Assembly: GCF_004803465.1 (NCBI RefSeq)
Contig: NZ_SRSF01000007.1
Location: 62,001 to 126,000 of the forward strand
DNA: 64,000 nucleotides
Source of the DNA: Neolewinella litorea
GTDB taxonomy: Bacteria; Bacteroidota; Bacteroidia; Chitinophagales; Saprospiraceae
Reading direction: 5' to 3'
The notes beneath the pieces were generated by a model. The model saw only the letters and a list, made by a program, of their open reading frames with translations, made no database searches and was not told where the DNA came from. Of the stretch, positions 59,350-64,000 are shown in pieces. The position numbers were made by a program, and so were the translations under genes. The first letter of the stretch is position 1; each line of letters opens with the position of its first letter.

Positions 59350-62300
59350 TTACTCGCCCGACCAGGTAGGCCAGCGCCCAGGAGTGTAAGGCGCGCCCTG
59401 CATTTCCAGTTGCTGCTCCAGGGCACGTACGTCGGCGTCAATTGCCTTCAGATCCGATAGTAGCGGACCAAATTCCGCAGCCGCCACCCGGTAACTCTCC
59501 CGGTAGGTTTCCGTGGGGTCGCTGGTCACGTTCCACATGCCGTACTCCAGGGCACCCACGCGGCCGGCCACCGAGGGGGCCGTTTCCATTTGCAGGTTGC
59601 TGCGGACACGGTCGCCATACAGGGCTTCGGTGAGGTCGGCCAGTCGCTCGCGCAGGTCGTGGAGCGTGGTCAGTGCTGCCTCCGGACTGGTGGTAGTTTC
59701 CAGGGCGGCTTTTTCCAGCGCATCGAGGCGCTGATTAAGGTTGCGGCGGATGTCGCCGGCGGCACTGATGGCCTTACTGAGGTCCATAATTTGTCGTACG
59801 AAGGCATCGTATTCGTCCCAGTCTTCCGTAGGCAGCGTGGCCTGGTCGAGGTACTTCACGCGGAAGGGCTGCGGCTCAGCCAATTGCCGGAAGGTGCCGT
59901 CGAAGAACTGACTCATCGTCACGGTATAGTTGCCCGGAGGCACGAGCGCACCCATTGAGGGACTGCCGAAGAGCACATCGGGGGCCGGAGAGTAGCGGTT
60001 ATTGACGGGGTCCGGACTGGGGTAGCGCAAATCCCAATGGAAGCGGTGTAGGCCCTTGCTCGCGTCGCGCTTCAATTGCCGCACTACCTCCCCGGCTTCG
60101 TTGCGGATGGTGAAGAGCAGGTAGGGGTCTTGCTGCCGCTCCTCCATGCGCAGGGAGTCTACCGGCGGATAATAGACGGAGGCCTTGCGCGACATAATTT
60201 CCCGCTCCCGCTCCTGCCGCTGCTCCTTCAGGGTTTTTGGTTTTTCCTTGAGGTAGTAGGTGAAGCCCGCGCCATAGGCCGGGTTGTCCGATCGGAAGTA
60301 GCTGCTGCCCAGGTGGCCCTTGTCGCGCAGGCCCAGGGGGGCGCGCTCCACGTAGAGCCAGGGGTCGCGGGTGGTCATCAGCGCCGCATCTTGCTCGAAG
60401 GTGGCCGGCTGCAGTTTGCGCAGGGCGGTGTAGTCGTCGAGAACGTAGAAGCCGCGACCGAACGTAGCAACTACCACGTCGTTCTCCTGCCGTTGGAGTT
60501 CAATGTCGCGTACCGCCACCGTAGGCAGGCCGCCGCCGAGTTCGATCCACTGCTGGCCGCCGTCGTTGGAGAAGAAGGCACCGAACTCCGTACCCGCGAA
60601 GAGCAGGTTGGGGTCCTCGTGGTCCTCGGCGATGGTGTACACGCTGCCGCGTTCGGGAAGGGTGGCGGACAGGGAGGTCCATGTGGCTCCGCCGTCGCTG
60701 GTCTTGAGCAGGTAGGGTTTGAAGTCGCCGTAGCGGTGATCATTGAAGGCCACGTAGGCCACGTTGCGATCGTGGAGGCCGGCGATTACCTGATTGACGT
60801 AGCTCATTTCCGGTACGCCAGGCAGGTTGTCGAACTTCTGCCAGGTCTGTCCGCCGTCGGTGGTTTTGTGGAGTAGTCCGTCGTCGGTGCCCACCCACAG
60901 TAGATTCTCGTCCAGTGCGCTCTCGGCGATGGTGGTGGTCTGTCCGAAGATGGAGGTGGAGGTATTCTTCGCTACGGCATCCACGCTCCACACCTGGTCC
61001 ATGACGGGCAGCGTATTGCGGTCGATGCTGCGGCTAAGGTCCGGACTGATCACCCGCCAGCTGTTGCCGCGGTCGTCGGTGCGGAACACCTTGTTGGCAC
61101 CGTAGTACAGTCGGGTGGGCTGGTGACTCGAGATGGTCAGGGGCGCGTCCCAGTTCCAGCGCAGGGGCTTGTCGTCGGCGCCCTCGGTGGGCTGAATGAA
61201 GAGGTATTCGCCGCTGCGGCGGTCGAAGCGGCGCAGGCTGCCGTACTGGGCCTGGGCGTAGATGACGTTCGGGTCGGTGGGGTCCACTTGGGTTTCAAAA
61301 CCGTCGCCGGTGCTGGTGATGTACCAGTCGCTGTTCACGATGCCGTTCACGCTGGTGTTTTTGTTGGGGCCGCCCAGACTGAGGTTGTCCTGCGTGCCGC
61401 CGTGAACATGGTAGAAGGGACCCGACTGGTCGGTGGCCACCTTATAGAACTGGGTCACCGGCAGATTCGGCTTGAAGTGCCAGGTCGCGGCGAAGTCCCA
61501 CGTTTCGTAGATGCCGCCGTCGCAGCCCACCAGCAGGTGGTCGGTATCGGCGGGGTCGATCCAGATGGCGTGGTTGTCGATGTGCTTGTTGAGTTCCCCG
61601 AGGTTGCGGACGGTTTTGCCGCCGTCGTCGCTGACCTGGTAATAAGTGTCGGTGATGAAGATGCGGTCCACGTTCACAGGGTCGCAGGTAATTTCCTGGT
61701 AGTAGTTGCCACTGGAGAAGTAGTCGTTCTGCTTGGTCCAGCTGACACCGGCGTTGTCCGAGCGGTAGATGCCGCCCTTGCCGTCGGGGGCTTCGACTAC
61801 GGCGTACACTACGTCGGGGTTGACGGGTGATACATCAATGCCAATGCGTCCGATGTCGCCGCCGGGCAGTCCGCCCTTCAGTTGCGTCCAGGTAGCGCCA
61901 CCGTCGGTGGTTTTGTAGAGGCCCGATTCCGGTCCGCCGCCCAGATAGGTATACACTTTGCGCTGCCGCTGGTGAAATGCCGCGTACAATACATCCGGGT
62001 TTCGTGGATCCATGCGCAGGTCATTGCAGCCCGTATAGTCGCTGACGTGCTTGACGCGCTCCCACGTATCGCCGCCGTTGGTGGATTTATAGACCCCGCG
62101 CTCGCCGCCATTACTCCAGACGGGGCCGTAAGCGGCTACCCATACGACGTCGGAATCGGTAGGGTCCACGATGACATTGGCGATGTGCTGGCTTTTCTTC
62201 AGCCCCTTGTGCTGCCAAGTCTTGCCGCCGTCCTCGGATTTGTAGACGCCGTCGCCGTAGCCCACCGAGCGCTGGTTGTGGTTCTCGCCGGTGCCTACCC

Positions 62301-62661
62301 AGACCGTCTGCCGGTTGTTCGGGTCCAGCGATACGCAGCCGATGGAGTAGGAGCCCTGGTCGTCGAAGATCGGCTCGTAGGTGGTGCCGTGGTTGTCGGT
62401 TTTCCACACGCCCCCGCTGGCCGTGGCTACGTAGTACTGGTTCGGATTGTCGGGGTTCACCGCGAAGTCGGCAATGCGGCCCGAGGTCACCGCCGGACCG
62501 ATGCTGCGCCACTTAAGGGCATTATAGGTAGCGGACTGGAGGTGGATGGGCGTTTCGGCCTTTGCGGTGTCGGCCGGGGTGGCCTTCTTTTTGCGCTGGG
62601 CGGTGGCGTCATGGGGTGAAAGAAGGCACAGCAGGCAAACGAGGAGGAAGAAGTGGCGCAT
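59350..62661 (-). CDS. Large exported BNR/sortilin-like (VPS10) beta-propeller protein
   Basis: 1103 residues, signal peptide MRHFFLLVCLLCLLSPHDATA. About the first 720 residues are tandem BNR/Asp-box repeats of two propellers (SEDGGKTWQHKG, STNGGDTWERV, TTDGGATWTQL, TTDGGQTWQKF, TSDGGATWTSL). An Ig-like C-terminal part follows (about 880-970), then helices containing DQATLPTEDWDEYDAFVRQI. Family members in databases are called glycosyl hydrolases or sortilin-related, but no catalytic residue is established. No T9SS sorting domain is visible at the C-terminus. A decayed fragment of a related gene lies at 57481-57597. Confidence 0.9.
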   Translation of the reverse strand: MRHFFLLVCLLCLLSPHDATAQRKKKATPADTAKAETPIHLQSATYNALKWRSIGPAVTSGRIADFAVNPDNPNQYYVATASGGVWKTDNHGTTYEPIFDDQGSYSIGCVSLDPNNRQTVWVGTGENHNQRSVGYGDGVYKSEDGGKTWQHKGLKKSQHIANVIVDPTDSDVVWVAAYGPVWSNGGERGVYKSTNGGDTWERVKHVSDYTGCNDLRMDPRNPDVLYAAFHQRQRKVYTYLGGGPESGLYKTTDGGATWTQLKGGLPGGDIGRIGIDVSPVNPDVVYAVVEAPDGKGGIYRSDNAGVSWTKQNDYFSSGNYYQEITCDPVNVDRIFITDTYYQVSDDGGKTVRNLGELNKHIDNHAIWIDPADTDHLLVGCDGGIYETWDFAATWHFKPNLPVTQFYKVATDQSGPFYHVHGGTQDNLSLGGPNKNTSVNGIVNSDWYITSTGDGFETQVDPTDPNVIYAQAQYGSLRRFDRRSGEYLFIQPTEGADDKPLRWNWDAPLTISSHQPTRLYYGANKVFRTDDRGNSWRVISPDLSRSIDRNTLPVMDQVWSVDAVAKNTSTSIFGQTTTIAESALDENLLWVGTDDGLLHKTTDGGQTWQKFDNLPGVPEMSYVNQVIAGLHDRNVAYVAFNDHRYGDFKPYLLKTSDGGATWTSLSATLPERGSVYTIAEDHEDPNLLFAGTEFGAFFSNDGGQQWIELGGGLPTVAVRDIELQRQENDVVVATFGRGFYVLDDYTALRKLQPATFEQDAALMTTRDPWLYVERAPLGLRDKGHLGSSYFRSDNPAYGAGFTYYLKEKPKTLKEQRQEREREIMSRKASVYYPPVDSLRMEERQQDPYLLFTIRNEAGEVVRQLKRDASKGLHRFHWDLRYPSPDPVNNRYSPAPDVLFGSPSMGALVPPGNYTVTMSQFFDGTFRQLAEPQPFRVKYLDQATLPTEDWDEYDAFVRQIMDLSKAISAAGDIRRNLNQRLDALEKAALETTTSPEAALTTLHDLRERLADLTEALYGDRVRSNLQMETAPSVAGRVGALEYGMWNVTSDPTETYRESYRVAAAEFGPLLSDLKAIDADVRALEQQLEMQGAPYTPGRWPTWSGE

Positions 62662-62742
62662 GAGAGCGGTAGTTGGTCAGGCAAAGGAATCCGTCCATCC
62701 GGGCGGACCACTAAACATACTGCCTTCGCCCCAAAGTACGAA

Positions 62743-62914
62743 GCTGCCTCAGGCCACCGCCAGTAAGAAGCTGCCTCAGGCAGCGGCAGTAAGAAGCTGC
62801 CTCCGGCAGCGGCAGTAAGAAGCTGCCTCCGGCAGCGATAGTACGATGCTGCCTCAGGCAGCGAAAGCAAGATGCTGCCTCCGGCGGCGAAAGTAAAAAA
62901 CTGCTTCAGGCAGC
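62743..62914 (+). repeat. Array of seven hairpin repeats, 26-bp period
   Basis: Units of GCTGCCTC[AC]GGCAGC start at 62743 (degenerate), 62770, 62796, 62822, 62848, 62874 and 62900, separated by an 11-base spacer of the type GGCAGTAAGAA. The palindromes alternate A or C in the centre and the last two show decay. The array fills the gap between the divergent BNR gene and the 63040 gene. Confidence 0.9.
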
Positions 62915-63039
62915 GAAGAAGACCCTACAGTCCGAGGATCCCCAGCCCCCCAAGAAAACCAAACAAGTAGGTTACCTTCCACACCCCCGTCCATAAACCT
63001 ACTGGCAGGCGATTCCCCGCCCTAAGAAAGTCACACATA

Positions 63040-64000
63040 ATGGACAGGAAAAGACATAACAGCATTCGAGTTTATTTCTACGTACTCCTCGCGGCATGCT
63101 TACCGCAAACAGCTAGTGCACAGGAGTTGCCGGCCTCCATCGTGGCGGAATCCCCGCAACCGTTGAATGCCCGGGAGCGCCAACAACTATTGTCCGACTA
63201 CGACACCAGCCTCACTGCCTCCGCCCTGCCTTTTGGTGAGTTGGACGGCCCGGCCCTGCAACAGTGGGCCACCATGAATCGCATTGAAATGGTGAGTATG
63301 AACCAACAACTGCTCCGACTCGAGACGCGCTTGCAGCAGATGGAGCAGGAGCAGCAGCGGACCTTGCAGGCCGTCGAAGGGGTACGGGAGCGGGACTCAG
63401 AGCGGCAGGCCATGGAGCTTGACCTGCTGCGCGCGGAATACCGGACCGCCATGGACGACGTAGAACAACTGCTGGTCGATACCGACAAGCTTCGGTCGCT
63501 GCACGACTGGGAACAGTTTGTAGGGCAAGCCCGGGATCTAGGCAACCCGCACTCTTACGCGGGCTTCACCGAAAGCCTGGCCAAGTTGCGCGAGGAGCAG
63601 AAGAACAGTCTGCGGCTGCCGGACATCGAACCACAAGACAATCCCTTTCTAAGTTCTTTCTACACCCTGGCCACCGCACTCGGCAGCAAGAACGATGCGG
63701 AAGAAGTAGCGGAAATCAACCGGCTGGCCATCATCCTCGACTTCGCCATGCAGGCCGGACGGCAGCTCGACTACGTGGCTACCGAGGTGGCTTTTGCCCG
63801 CCAGACCGGCGACGCCCTGTATAAACAGGTACAAGCGCTGCGTACCAAATTGTATGGACTCTTCAACCTGGGTGCCGGGGAGCGGGACGCCGCCCACATC
63901 AGCTACTTCACACAGCAGTTCACTTCCGACTTCGCGAATCAGCACCGGGAAACGATCGAAAGTCACCTGGCCGAAATCAAATACTTACAGAATGAGTACG
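63040..64000 (+). CDS. Exported coiled-coil protein (truncated by window end)
   Basis: Open for 320 codons from ATG at 63040 to the right edge with no stop, so it is missed by complete-ORF searches. Signal peptide MDRKRHNSIRVYFYVLLAAC, with cleavage probably after ASA in LPQTASAQELP. A Gln/Glu-rich coiled coil spans about residues 85-145 (QLLRLETRLQQMEQEQQR), followed by a helical region (LAIILDFAMQAGRQLDYVAT). No family is recognised. The coiled coil and leader suggest an envelope scaffold. Confidence 0.8.
   Translation, partial: MDRKRHNSIRVYFYVLLAACLPQTASAQELPASIVAESPQPLNARERQQLLSDYDTSLTASALPFGELDGPALQQWATMNRIEMVSMNQQLLRLETRLQQMEQEQQRTLQAVEGVRERDSERQAMELDLLRAEYRTAMDDVEQLLVDTDKLRSLHDWEQFVGQARDLGNPHSYAGFTESLAKLREEQKNSLRLPDIEPQDNPFLSSFYTLATALGSKNDAEEVAEINRLAIILDFAMQAGRQLDYVATEVAFARQTGDALYKQVQALRTKLYGLFNLGAGERDAAHISYFTQQFTSDFANQHRETIESHLAEIKYLQNEY

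Noticed and set aside
62743-62914. Regular 26-bp spacing considered as a CRISPR array
   Set aside because: The unit is a 15-bp palindrome with an 11-base near-constant spacer; spacers are not unique and no cas genes are present.

Overview
The window is about 60% GC and fits a marine, gliding-type Bacteroidota (Saprospiria/Lewinella-like). The evidence is a complete Na+-NQR operon, gliding/type IX secretion (T9SS) parts (a GldJ-type lipoprotein followed by murF, a PorE-like protein, and a cargo protein with a C-terminal sorting domain), the family-specific promoter element TAnnTTTG upstream of many genes, and an L-threonine dehydrogenase of the epimerase-like type. No rRNA, tRNA or CRISPR was seen. 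The genus is inferred, not shown.

Layout. 1-3.4 kb: 5' part of hisH, then the threonine catabolic pair tdh-kbl with a divergent Lrp/AsnC regulator. 3.5-5.4 kb: mnmG. 5.6-12.3 kb: nqrABCDEF, with an unusual membrane extension on NqrA. 12.6-18 kb: two family-2 glycosyltransferases behind fabG, then ybaB and a CPA-type antiporter with a TrkA-like tail. 18.3-27.9 kb: FAD dehydrogenase, GT87-like transferase, an overlooked 42-codon gene, CCA-adding enzyme, T9SS cargo, serine hydrolase, acyl-ACP thioesterase. 28-35.3 kb: OmpA with calcium-binding repeats, TPR protein, PorE-like protein, PAP2-like protein, deacylase, nadD. 35.3-48.6 kb: htpG behind a probable sigma-54 promoter, GldJ, MurF, a second antiporter, cyclophilin, polyphosphate glucokinase, CysS, alkyl-base glycosylase, flavin reductase. 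48.8-55.5 kb: an MbnP-like lipoprotein with two di-heme peroxidases, a LURP-like protein, a PHP phosphoesterase and a GH13 glucosidase. 56.8-59.35 kb: an AT-richer, repeat-filled island. 59.35-64 kb: a giant BNR/sortilin-like protein, a 26-bp hairpin-repeat array, and the start of a coiled-coil exported protein.

Most novel content: the 56.8-59.35 kb island. Between dispersed repeats and a decayed fragment of the neighbouring BNR gene it carries two consecutive short genes (58275-58108 and 58072-57899, minus strand). Each encodes a peptide with a 15-residue double-glycine leader. A 63-residue two-helix membrane protein (57848-57657) follows, and a perfect 30-bp palindrome lies between it and the second peptide. 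I read this as a candidate two-peptide bacteriocin/immunity locus or secreted signal-peptide locus; no transporter is present in the window.

Other points: leaderless promoters (TAnnTTTG, four bases, ATG), the sigma-54-like htpG promoter with its own palindrome, the NqrA fusion, the MbnP/di-heme cluster, and a family of 26-bp-period hairpin repeats found at three or four places.
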